NCBI GenBank assembly: GCA_949317995.1
Contig: OX439051.1
Span: 44,953,250-45,017,249, forward strand
From: Acholoe squamosa
Lineage: Eukaryota; Annelida; Polychaeta; Phyllodocida; Polynoidae
Length of the DNA: 64,000 bases
Direction: 5' to 3'
Made by a program: the position numbers and the translations under genes. This document shows, piece after piece, positions 1 through 10,802 of the stretch (its first letter is position 1; the number at the start of each line of letters is the position of its first letter). A model generated the notes under the pieces. It had not been told where the DNA came from and searched no databases. It saw only the letters and a list, made by a program, of their open reading frames with translations.

Positions 1-480
1 GACAAAGTTTCAAGACTGCAGCACCAGTGGTTTTAGACTTTTGGATTTTTACCATGTCCCTGTTAACTTTTTGACACAAATCCATGAGAACATGCAAATT
101 GAGACCCAGAACTACCATCTGACAAAGTTTCAAGACTGCAGCACCAGTGGTTTTAGACTTTTGGATTTTTACCATGTCCCTGTTAACTTTTTGACACAAA
201 TGCATAAAAAAATGCAATTTAAGGTCCAGAACTACCATTCGACAAAGTTTCAAGACTGCAGCACCAGCGGTTTTAGACTTTTGGATTTTTACCATGTCCC
301 TGTTAACTTTTTGACACAAATAAATGAAAAAATACAATTTAAGGTCCAGAACTACCATTGGACAAAGTTTCAAGACTGCAGCACCAGCGGTTTTAGACTT
401 TTGGATTTTTACCATGTCCCTTTTAGCTTTGTGACACAAATCCATGAGAACATGCAAATTGACACCCAGAACTACCATCT
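1..480. repeat. H1: partial HOR, m4-k-n-m8
   Basis: Right-hand tail of a k/n-lineage unit cut by the window edge. Its four monomers are each 120 bp. Confidence 0.9.
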
Positions 481-1441
481 GACAAAGTTTCAAGACGGAA
501 GCACCAGCGGTTTTAGACTTGTGGACTTTTTACCATGTCCCTGTTAACTTTTTGACACAAATGCATGACAAAATGCAATTTAAGGTCCAGAACTACCAGT
601 CGACAAAGTTTCAAGCCTGCAACACCAGCGGTTTTAAACTTTTGGATTTTTACCATGTCCCTGTTAACTTTTTGACACAAATAACTGAAAAAATACAATT
701 TAAGGTCCAGAACTAACATGGGACAAAGTTTCAAGACTGCAGCACCAGCAGTTTTAGACTTTTGGATTTTCACCATGTCCCTTTTAGCTTTGTGACACAA
801 ATCCATGAGAACATGCAAATAGACACCCAGAACTACCATCTGACAAAGTTTCAAGACTGCAGCACCAGTGGTTTTAGACTTTTGGATTTTTACCATGTCC
901 CTGTTAACTTTTTGACACAAATCCATGAGAACATGCAAATTGAGACCCAGAACTACCATCTGACAAAGTTTCAAGACTGCAGCACCAGCGGTTTTAGACT
1001 TTTGGATTTTTACCATGTCCCTGTTAACTTTTTGACACAAATAACTGAAAAAATGCAATTTAAGGTCCATAACTACCATCTGACAAAGTTTCAAGACTGC
1101 AGCACCAGTGGTTTTAAACTTTTGGTTTTTTACCATGTCCCTGTTAACTTTTTGACACAAATGCATGAAAAAATGCAATTTAAGGTCCAGAACTACCAGT
1201 CGACAAAGTTTCAAGACTGCAACACCAGCGGTTTTAGAATTTTGGATTTTTACCATGTCCCTGTTAACTTTTTGACACAAATAACTGAAAAAATGCAATT
1301 TAAGGTCCAGAACTACCATCTGACAAAGTTTCAAGACTGCAGCACCAGCGGTTTTAGACTTTTGGATTTTTACCATGTCCCTTTTAGCTTTGTGACACAA
1401 ATCCATGAGAACATGCAAATTGACACCCAGAACTACCATCT
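481..1441. repeat. H2: 961-bp HOR m1 to m8
   Basis: m1 carries cggaagc. Private changes are ggttttttacc in m6 and agaattttgg in m7. Confidence 0.93.
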
Positions 1442-3120
1442 GACAAAGTTTCAAGACTGAAGCACCAGCGGTTTTAGACTTGTGGACTTTTTACCATGTC
1501 CCTGTTAACTTTTTGACACAAATGCATGACAAAATGCAATTTAAGGTCCAGAACTACCAGTCGACAAAGTTTCAAGCCTGCAACACCAGCGGTTTTAAAC
1601 TTTTGGATTTTTACCATGTCCCTGTTAACTTTTTGACACAAATAACTGAAAAAATACAATTTAAGGTCCAGAACTAACATGGGACAAAGTTTCAAGACTG
1701 CAGCACCAGCAGTTTTAGACTTTTGGATTTTCACCATGTCCCTTTTAGCTTTGTGACACAAATCCATGAGAACATGCAAATAGACACCCAGAACTACCAT
1801 CTGACAAAGTTTCAAGACTGCAGCACCAGTGGTTTTAGACTTTTGGATTTTTACCATGTCCCTGTTAACTTTTTGACACAAATCCATGAGAACATGCAAA
1901 TTGAGACCCAGAACTACCATCTGACAAAGTTTCAAGACTGCAGCACCAGCGGTTTAGACTTTTGGATTTTTACCATGTCCCTGTTAACTTTTTGACACAA
2001 ATAACTGAAAAAATGCAATTTAAGGTCCATAACTACCATCTGACAAAGTTTCAAGACTGCAGCACCAGTGGTTTTAGACTTTTGGATTTTTACCATGTCC
2101 CTGTTAACTTTTTGACACAAATCCATGAGAACATGCAAATTGAGACCCAGAACTACCATCTGACAAAGTTTCAAGACTGCAGCACCAGTGGTTTTAGACT
2201 TTTGGATTTTTACCATGTCCCTGTTAACTTTTTGACACAAATGCATAAAAAAATGCAATTTAAGGTCCAGAACTACCATTCGACAAAGTTTCAAGACTGC
2301 AGCACCAGCGGTTTTAGACTTTTGGATTTTTACCATGTCCCTGTTAACTTTTTGACACAAATAACTGAAAAAATACAATTTAAGGTCCAGAACTAACATG
2401 GGACAAAGTTTCAAGACTGCAGCACCAGCGGTTTTAGACTTTTGGATTTTCACCATGTCCCTTTTAGCTTTGTGACACAAATCCATGAGAACATGCAAAT
2501 AGACACCCAGAACTACCATCTGACAAAGTTTCAAGACTGCAGCACCAGTGGTTTTAGACTTTTGGATTTTTACCATGTCCCTGTTAACTTTTTGACACAA
2601 ATCCATGAGAACATGCAAATTGAGACCCAGAACTACCATCTGACAAAGTTTCAAGACTGCAGCACCAGCGGTTTAGACTTTTGGATTTTTACCATGTCCC
2701 TGTTAACTTTTTGACACAAATAACTGAAAAAATGCAATTTAAGGTCCATAACTACCATCTGACAAAGTTTCAAGACTGCAGCACCAGTGGTTTTAGACTT
2801 TTGGATTTTTACCATGTCCCTGTTAACTTTTTGACACAAATCCATGAGAACATGCAAATTGAGACCCAGAACTACCATCTGACAAAGTTTCAAGACTGCA
2901 GCACCAGTGGTTTTAGACTTTTGGATTTTTACCATGTCCCTGTTAACTTTTTGACACAAATGCATAAAAAAATGCAATTTAAGGTCCAGAACTACCATTC
3001 GACAAAGTTTCAAGACTGCAGCACCAGCGGTTTTAGACTTTTGGATTTTTACCATGTCCCTTTTAGCTTTGTGACACAAATCCATGAGAACATGCAAATT
3101 GACACCCAGAACTACCATCT
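1442..3120. repeat. H3: expanded HOR, 14 monomers, 1,679 bp
   Basis: Order is m1-m2-m3-m4-m5-m4-k-(n/m2)-m3-m4-m5-m4-k-m8. Both m5 copies have the one-base T deletion, hence 14 x 120 + 1 - 2. The m3-m4-m5-m4-k segment is repeated with a 719-bp period (1683 and 2402). Confidence 0.9.
2282..2401. repeat. Hybrid monomer n/m2
   Basis: The first half has agcggttttagac as in n. The second half has ataactgaaaaaatac and aactaacatgg as in m2. It marks a crossover between the k/n lineage and m2, and it is followed by m3. Confidence 0.8.
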
Positions 3121-3721
3121 GACAAAGTTTCAAGACGGAAGCACCAGCGGTTTTAGACTTGTGGACTTTTTACCATGTCCCTGTTAACTTTTTGACACAA
3201 ATGCATGACAAAATGCAATTTAAGGTCCAGAACTACCAGTCGACAAAGTTTCAAGCCTGCAACACCAGCGGTTTTAAACTTTTGGATTTTTACCATGTCC
3301 CTGTTAACTTTTTGACACAAATAACTGAAAAAATACAATTTAAGGTCCAGAACTAACATGGGACAAAGTTTCAAGACTGCAGCACCAGCAGTTTTAGACT
3401 TTTGGATTTTCACCATGTCCCTTTTAGCTTTGTGACACAAATCCATGAGAACATGCAAATAGACACCCAGAACTACCATCTGACAAAGTTTCAAGACTGC
3501 AGCACCAGTGGTTTTAGACTTTTGGATTTTTACCATGTCCCTGTTAACTTTTTGACACAAATCCATGAGAACATGCAAATTGAGACCCAGAACTACCATC
3601 TGACAAAGTTTCAAGACTGCAGCACCAGCGGTTTTAGACTTTTGGATTTTTACCATGTCCCTGTTAACTTTTTGACACAAATAACTGAAAAAATGCAATT
3701 TAAGGTCCATAACTACCATCT

Positions 3722-3841
3722 GACAAAGTTTCAAGACTGCAGCACCAGTGGTTTTAGACTTTTGGATTTTTACCATGTCCCTGTTAACTTTTTGACACAA
3801 ATGCATAAAAAAATGCAATTTAAGGTCCAGAACTACCATTC
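3722..3841. repeat. Reference monomer k (alternative to m6)
   Basis: Carries agtgg, gcataaaaaaatgc and the end ccattc. It occupies the sixth position of unit H4, where m6 would be expected, so k and m6 look like allelic states of one HOR position. Found only in 1-10 kb, near 17, 21 and 28 kb, and after 57 kb. Confidence 0.9.
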
Positions 3842-3961
3842 GACAAAGTTTCAAGACTGCAGCACCAGCGGTTTTAGACTTTTGGATTTTTACCATGTCC
3901 CTGTTAACTTTTTGACACAAATAAATGAAAAAATACAATTTAAGGTCCAGAACTACCATTG
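3842..3961. repeat. Reference monomer n (alternative to m7)
   Basis: Carries agcgg, ataaatgaaaaaatac and the end ccattg. It always follows k when intact and precedes m8. It occupies the seventh position of unit H4. Confidence 0.9.
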
Positions 3962-4081
3962 GACAAAGTTTCAAGACTGCAGCACCAGCGGTTTTAGACT
4001 TTTGGATTTTTACCATGTCCCTTTTAGCTTTGTGACACAAATCCATGAGAACATGCAAATTGACACCCAGAACTACCATCT

Positions 4082-4202
4082 GACAAAGTTTCAAGACGGA
4101 AGCACCAGCGGTTTTAGACTTGTGGACTTTTTACCATGTCCCTGTTAACTTTTTGACACAAATGCATGACAAAATGCAATTTAAGGTCCAGAACTACCAG
4201 TC
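4082..4202. repeat. Reference monomer m1 (121 bp, phase-breaking)
   Basis: Recognised by gacttgtggactttt, one base longer than gacttttggattttt elsewhere, which makes the HOR 961 rather than 960 bp. It also has ctgaagc or cggaagc in place of ctgcagc, the second-half motif gcatgacaaaatgc, and the end ccagtc, so that a gtcgac (SalI) site forms at the junction with m2. Confidence 0.95.
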
Positions 4203-4322
4203 GACAAAGTTTCAAGCCTGCAACACCAGCGGTTTTAAACTTTTGGATTTTTACCATGTCCCTGTTAACTTTTTGACACAAATAACTGAAAAAATACAAT
4301 TTAAGGTCCAGAACTAACATGG
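4203..4322. repeat. Reference monomer m2
   Basis: Diagnostic bases are caagcctgcaac, ggttttaaac, the second half ataactgaaaaaatacaa, and the end aactaacatgg. It lacks the ctgcag site. In many units from 12.5 kb onward the motif ggtccag becomes gggccag, and in a few units the A-run gains or the following bases lose one base. Confidence 0.95.
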
Positions 4323-4442
4323 GACAAAGTTTCAAGACTGCAGCACCAGCAGTTTTAGACTTTTGGATTTTCACCATGTCCCTTTTAGCTTTGTGACACA
4401 AATCCATGAGAACATGCAAATAGACACCCAGAACTACCATCT
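4323..4442. repeat. Reference monomer m3
   Basis: Diagnostic bases are agcag (CpG decayed to CpA), gattttcacc, cccttttagctttgtg in place of ccctgttaacttttt, and aaatagacaccc. Some units start gacaaac instead of gacaaag. Confidence 0.95.
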
Positions 4443-4562
4443 GACAAAGTTTCAAGACTGCAGCACCAGTGGTTTTAGACTTTTGGATTTTTACCATGTC
4501 CCTGTTAACTTTTTGACACAAATCCATGAGAACATGCAAATTGAGACCCAGAACTACCATCT
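4443..4562. repeat. Reference monomer m4
   Basis: Diagnostic bases are agtgg (CpG decayed to TpG), ccctgttaac (HpaI-type), tccatgagaacatgc and attgagaccc. The same monomer also precedes k in the k/n lineage, so it is shared by both HOR lineages. Confidence 0.95.
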
Positions 4563-4682
4563 GACAAAGTTTCAAGACTGCAGCACCAGCGGTTTTAGAC
4601 TTTTGGATTTTTACCATGTCCCTGTTAACTTTTTGACACAAATAACTGAAAAAATGCAATTTAAGGTCCATAACTACCATCT
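4563..4682. repeat. Reference monomer m5
   Basis: Diagnostic bases are agcgg with the CpG intact, ataactgaaaaaatgc and ggtccataac. In several units its T-run has lost one base (cggtttagac), giving a 119-bp monomer. Other variants in this monomer are aggacc and tttagg. Confidence 0.95.
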
Positions 4683-4802
4683 GACAAAGTTTCAAGACTG
4701 CAGCACCAGTGGTTTTAGACTTTTGGATTTTTACCATGTCCCTGTTAACTTTTTGACACAAATGCATGAAAAAATGCAATTTAAGGTCCAGAACTACCAG
4801 TC
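4683..4802. repeat. Reference monomer m6
   Basis: Diagnostic bases are agtgg, gcatgaaaaaatgc and the end ccagtc, giving the second gtcgac junction of the HOR, 600 bp after the first. In a subset of units the start reads gactttagc instead of gactgcagc. Confidence 0.95.
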
Positions 4803-4922
4803 GACAAAGTTTCAAGACTGCAACACCAGCGGTTTTAGACTTTTGGATTTTTACCATGTCCCTGTTAACTTTTTGACACAAATAACTGAAAAAATGCAAT
4901 TTAAGGTCCAGAACTACCATCT
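4803..4922. repeat. Reference monomer m7
   Basis: Diagnostic bases are ctgcaac followed by cggttttagac, ataactgaaaaaatgc and ggtccagaac. It resembles m5 in the second half. A subset of units ends aactatcat instead of aactaccat. Confidence 0.95.
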
Positions 4923-5042
4923 GACAAAGTTTCAAGACTGCAGCACCAGCGGTTTTAGACTTTTGGATTTTTACCATGTCCCTTTTAGCTTTGTGACACA
5001 AATCCATGAGAACATGCAAATTGACACCCAGAACTACCATCT
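4923..5042. repeat. Reference monomer m8
   Basis: Diagnostic bases are agcgg, cccttttagctttgtg and aaattgacaccc. A common alternative, m8W, has agcag and actttggg. A third version (m8d), found only before the divergent block, ends aaagtgagacccgg and ccaaat. Confidence 0.95.
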
Positions 5043-6362
5043 GACAAAGTTTCAAGACTGAAGCACCAGCGGTTTTAGACTTGTGGACTTTTTACCATGT
5101 CCCTGTTAACTTTTTGACACAAATGCATGACAAAATGCAATTTAAGGTCCAGAACTACCAGTCGACAAAGTTTCAAGCCTGCAACACCAGCGGTTTTAAA
5201 CTTTTGGATTTTTACCATGTCCCTGTTAACTTTTTGACACAAATAACTGAAAAAATACAATTTAAGGTCCAGAACTAACATGGGACAAAGTTTCAAGACT
5301 GCAGCACCAGCAGTTTTAGACTTTTGGATTTTCACCATGTCCCTTTTAGCTTTGTGACACAAATCCATGAGAACATGCAAATAGACACCCAGAACTACCA
5401 TCTGACAAAGTTTCAAGACTGCAGCACCAGTGGTTTTAGACTTTTGGATTTTTACCATGTCCCTGTTAACTTTTTGACACAAATCCATGAGAACATGCAA
5501 ATTGAGACCCAGAACTACCATCTGACAAAGTTTCAAGACTGCAGCACCAGCGGTTTAGACTTTTGGATTTTTACCATGTCCCTGTTAACTTTTTGACACA
5601 AATAACTGAAAAAATGCAATTTAAGGTCCATAACTACCATCTGACAAAGTTTCAAGACTGCAGCACCAGTGGTTTTAGACTTTTGGATTTTTACCATGTC
5701 CCTGTTAACTTTTTGACACAAATGCATGAAAAAATGCAATTTAAGGTCCAGAACTACCAGTCGACAAAGTTTCAAGACTGCAACACCAGCGGTTTTAGAC
5801 TTTTGGATTTTTACCATGTCCCTGTTAACTTTTTGACACAAATAACTGAAAAAATGCAATTTAAGGTCCAGAACTACCATCTGACAAAGTTTCAAGACTG
5901 CAGCACCAGCGGTTTCAGACTTTTGGATTTTTACCATGTCCCTGTTAACTTTTTGACACAAATCCATGAGAACATGCAAATTGAGACCCAGAACTACCAT
6001 CTGACAAAGTTTCAAGACTGCAGCACCAGTGGTTTTAGACTTTTGGATTTTTACCATGTCCCTGTTAACTTTTTGACACAAATGCATAAAAAAATGCAAT
6101 TTAAGGTCCAGAACTACCATTCGACAAAGTTTCAAGACTGCAGCACCAGCGGTTTTAGACTTTTGGATTTTTACCATGTCCCTGTTAACTTTTTGACACA
6201 AATAAATGAAAAAATACAATTTAAGGTCCAGAACTACCATTGGACAAAGTTTCAAGACTGCAGCACCAGCGGTTTTAGACTTTTGGATTTTTACCATGTC
6301 CCTTTTAGCTTTGTGACACAAATCCATGAGAACATGCAAATTGACACCCAGAACTACCATCT
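5043..6362. repeat. H6: 11-monomer HOR, 1,320 bp
   Basis: Order is m1-m2-m3-m4-m5-m6-m7-m4-k-n-m8, with the T deletion in m5. It reads as a standard unit up to m7 joined to the m4-k-n-m8 tail of the k/n lineage. The second m4 has ggtttcagac. Confidence 0.93.
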
Positions 6363-7682
6363 GACAAAGTTTCAAGACGGAAGCACCAGCGGTTTTAGAC
6401 TTGTGGACTTTTTACCATGTCCCTGTTAACTTTTTGACACAAATGCATGACAAAATGCAATTTAAGGTCCAGAACTACCAGTCGACAAAGTTTCAAGCCT
6501 GCAACACCAGCGGTTTTAAACTTTTGGATTTTTACCATGTCCCTGTTAACTTTTTGACACAAATAACTGAAAAAATACAATTTAAGGTCCAGAACTAACA
6601 TGGGACAAAGTTTCAAGACTGCAGCACCAGCAGTTTTAGACTTTTGGATTTTCACCATGTCCCTTTTAGCTTTGTGACACAAATCCATGAGAACATGCAA
6701 ATAGACACCCAGAACTACCATCTGACAAAGTTTCAAGACTGCAGCACCAGTGGTTTTAGACTTTTGGATTTTTACCATGTCCCTGTTAACTTTTTGACAC
6801 AAATCCATGAGAACATGCAAATTGAGACCCAGAACTACCATCTGACAAAGTTTCAAGACTGCAGCACCAGCGGTTTAGACTTTTGGATTTTTACCATGTC
6901 CCTGTTAACTTTTTGACACAAATAACTGAAAAAATGCAATTTAAGGTCCATAACTACCATCTGACAAAGTTTCAAGACTGCAGCACCAGTGGTTTTAGAC
7001 TTTTGGATTTTTACCATGTCCCTGTTAACTTTTTGACACAAATGCATGAAAAAATGCAATTTAAGGTCCAGAACTACCAGTCGACAAAGTTTCAAGACTG
7101 CAACACCAGCGGTTTTAGACTTTTGGATTTTTACCATGTCCCTGTTAACTTTTTGACACAAATAACTGAAAAAATGCAATTTAAGGTCCAGAACTACCAT
7201 CTGACAAAGTTTCAAGACTGCAGCACCAGCGGTTTTAGACTTTTGGATTTTTACCATGTCCCTGTTAACTTTTTGACACAAATCCATGAGAACATGCAAA
7301 TTGAGACCCAGAACTACCATCTGACAAAGTTTCAAGACTGCAGCACCAGTGGTTTTAGACTTTTGGATTTTTACCATGTCCCTGTTAACTTTTTGACACA
7401 AATGCATAAAAAAATGCAATTTAAGGTCCAGAACTACCATTCGACAAAGTTTCAAGACTGCAGCACCAGCGGTTTTAGACTTTTGGATTTTTACCATGTC
7501 CCTGTTAACTTTTTGACACAAATAAATGAAAAAATACAATTTAAGGTCCAGAACTACCATTGGACAAAGTTTCAAGACTGCAGCACCAGCGGTTTTAGAC
7601 TTTTGGATTTTTACCATGTCCCTTTTAGCTTTGTGACACAAATCCATGAGAACATGCAAATTGACACCCAGAACTACCATCT
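6363..7682. repeat. H7: 11-monomer HOR, 1,320 bp, tandem copy of H6
   Basis: Same monomer order and same m5 deletion as H6. It differs in cggaagc in m1 and in lacking the ggtttcagac change. Confidence 0.93.
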
Positions 7683-8883
7683 GACAAAGTTTCAAGACGG
7701 AAGCACCAGCGGTTTTAGACTTGTGGACTTTTTACCATGTCCCTGTTAACTTTTTGACACAAATGCATGACAAAATGCAATTTAAGGTCCAGAACTACCA
7801 GTCGACAAAGTTTCAAGCCTGCAACACCAGCGGTTTTAAACTTTTGGATTTTTACCATGTCCCTGTTAACTTTTTGACACAAATAACTGAAAAAATACAA
7901 TTTAAGGTCCAGAACTAACATGGGACAAAGTTTCAAGACTGCAGCACCAGCAGTTTTAGACTTTTGGATTTTCACCATGTCCCTTTTAGCTTTGTGACAC
8001 AAATCCATGAGAACATGCAAATAGACACCCAGAACTACCATCTGACAAAGTTTCAAGACTGCAGCACCAGTGGTTTTAGACTTTTGGATTTTTACCATGT
8101 CCCTGTTAACTTTTTGACACAAATCCATGAGAACATGCAAATTGAGACCCAGAACTACCATCTGACAAAGTTTCAAGACTGCAGCACCAGCGGTTTTAGA
8201 CTTTTGGATTTTTACCATGTCCCTGTTAACTTTTTGACACAAATAACTGAAAAAATGCAATTTAAGGTCCATAACTACCATCTGACAAAGTTTCAAGACT
8301 GCAGCACCAGTGGTTTTAGACTTTTGGATTTTTACCATGTCCCTGTTAACTTTTTGACACAAATCCATGAGAACATGCAAATTGAGACCCAGAACTACCA
8401 TCTGACAAAGTTTCAAGACTGCAGCACCAGCGGTTTTAGACTTTTGGATTTTTACCATGTCCCTGTTAACTTTTTGACACAAATAACTGAAAAAATGCAA
8501 TTTAAGGTCCATAACTACCATCTGACAAAGTTTCAAGACTGCAGCACCAGTGGTTTTAGACTTTTGGATTTTTACCATGTCCCTGTTAACTTTTTGACAC
8601 AAATGCATGAAAAAATGCAATTTAAGGTCCAGAACTACCAGTCGACAAAGTTTCAAGACTGCAACACCAGCGGTTTTAGACTTTTGGATTTTTACCATGT
8701 CCCTGTTAACTTTTTGACACAAATAACTGAAAAAATGCAATTTAAGGTCCAGAACTACCATCTGACAAAGTTTCAAGACTGCAGCACCAGCGGTTTTAGA
8801 CTTTTGGATTTTTACCATGTCCCTTTTAGCTTTGTGACACAAATCCATGAGAACATGCAAATTGACACCCAGAACTACCATCT
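7683..8883. repeat. H8: 10-monomer HOR, 1,201 bp
   Basis: The m4-m5 pair is duplicated (8044-8283 and 8284-8523). The m5 copies have a full T-run. m1 carries cggaagc. Confidence 0.92.
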
Positions 8884-10802
8884 GACAAAGTTTCAAGACT
8901 GAAGCACCAGCGGTTTTAGACTTGTGGACTTTTTACCATGTCCCTGTTAACTTTTTGACACAAATGCATGACAAAATGCAATTTAAGGTCCAGAACTACC
9001 AGTCGACAAAGTTTCAAGCCTGCAACACCAGCGGTTTTAAACTTTTGGATTTTTACCATGTCCCTGTTAACTTTTTGACACAAATAACTGAAAAAATACA
9101 ATTTAAGGTCCATAACTAACATGGGACAAAGTTTCAAGACTGCAGCACCAGCAGTTTTAGACTTTTGGATTTTCACCATGTCCCTTTTAGCTTTGTGACA
9201 CAAATCCATGAGAACATGCAAATAGACACCCAGAACTACCATCTGACAAAGTTTCAAGACTGCAGCACCAGTGGTTTTAGACTTTTGGATTTTTACCATG
9301 TCCCTGTTAACTTTTTGACACAAATCCATGAGAACATGCAAATTGAGACCCAGAACTACCATCTGACAAAGTTTCAAGACTGCAGCACCAGCGGTTTAGA
9401 CTTTTGGATTTTTACCATGTCCCTGTTAACTTTTTGACACAAATAACTGAAAAAATGCAATTTAAGGTCCATAACTACCATCTGACAAAGTTTCAAGACT
9501 GCAGCACCAGTGGTTTTAGACTTTTGGATTTTTACCATGTCCCTGTTAACTTTTTGACACAAATGCATGAAAAAATGCAATTTAAGGTCCAGAACTACCA
9601 GTCGACAAAGTTTCAAGACTGCAACACCAGCGGTTTTAGACTTTTGGATTTTTACCATGTCCCTGTTAACTTTTTGACACAAATAACTGAAAAAATGCAA
9701 TTTAAGGTCCAGAACTACCATCTGACAAAGTTTCAAGACTGCAGCACCAGCGGTTTCAGACTTTTGGATTTTTACCATGTCCCTGTTAACTTTTTGACAC
9801 AAATCCATGAGAACATGCAAATTGAGACCCAGAACTACCATCTGACAAAGTTTCAAGACTGCAGCACCAGTGGTTTTAGACTTTTGGATTTTTACCATGT
9901 CCCTGTTAACTTTTTGACACAAATGCATAAAAAAATGCAATTTAAGGTCCAGAACTACCAGTCGACAAAGTTTCAAGCCTGCAACACCAGCGGTTTTAAA
10001 CTTTTGGATTTTTACCATGTCCCTGTTAACTTTTTGACACAAATAACTGAAAAAATACAATTTAAGGTCCAGAACTAACATGGGACAAAGTTTCAAGACT
10101 GCAGCACCAGCAGTTTTAGACTTTTGGATTTTCACCATGTCCCTTTTAGCTTTGTGACACAAATCCATGAGAACATGCAAATAGACACCCAGAACTACCA
10201 TCTGACAAAGTTTCAAGACTGCAGCACCAGTGGTTTTAGACTTTTGGATTTTTACCATGTCCCTGTTAACTTTTTGACACAAATCCATGAGAACATGCAA
10301 AATGAGACCCAGAACTACCATCTGACAAAGTTTCAAGACTGCAGCACCAGCGGTTTAGACTTTTGGATTTTTACCATGTCCCTGTTAACTTTTTGACACA
10401 AATAACTGAAAAAATGCAATTTAAGGTCCATAACTACCATCTGACAAAGTTTCAAGACTGCAGCACCAGTGGTTTTAGACTTTTGGATTTTTACCATGTC
10501 CCTGTTAACTTTTTGACACAAATGCATGAAAAAATGCAATTTAAGGTCCAGAACTACCAGTCGACAAAGTTTCAAGACTGCAACACCAGCGGTTTTAGAC
10601 TTTTGGATTTTTACCATGTCCCTGTTAACTTTTTGACACAAATAACTGAAAAAATGCAATTTAAGGTCCAGAACTACCATCTGACAAAGTTTCAAGACTG
10701 CAGCACCCGCAGTTTTAGACTTTGGGATTTTTACCATGTCCCTTTTAGCTTTGTGACACAAATCCATGAGAACATGCAAATTGACACCCAGAACTACCAT
10801 CT
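8884..10802. repeat. H9: 16-monomer HOR, 1,919 bp
   Basis: Two units fused through loss of an m1: m1 to m7, m4, (k/m1), then m2 to m8. Both m5 copies have the T deletion. Private changes are ggtccataactaac at the end of the first m2 and caaaatgag in the last m4. m8 shows cacccgcag. Confidence 0.9.
9843..9962. repeat. Hybrid monomer k/m1
   Basis: Begins as k (gcataaaaaaatgc) and ends ccagtc like m1, running directly into m2. The crossover removed the m1 first half with its extra base, so the 961-bp phase step is missing here. Confidence 0.85.

Larger units (their letters stand above)
3121..4081. repeat. H4: 961-bp HOR, k/n version
   Basis: Order is m1-m2-m3-m4-m5-k-n-m8. This is the only complete eight-monomer unit of the k/n lineage in the window. 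m1 carries cggaagc. Confidence 0.93.
4082..5042. repeat. H5: 961-bp HOR, used as reference
   Basis: Complete m1 to m8 without indels. m1 carries cggaagc, as in the other units that directly follow a k or k-n segment in the left 8 kb. Confidence 0.95.

Noticed and set aside
1-480. A 60-bp basic repeat (half-monomer)
   Set aside because: The two 60-bp halves of the monomer show no convincing similarity to each other, so 120 bp is the smallest supported period.
3836-3856. CENP-B box
   Set aside because: The k/n junction reads ttcgacaaagtttc, which fits the ttcg and central a of the motif but lacks the required cggg. No better match was seen on either strand.
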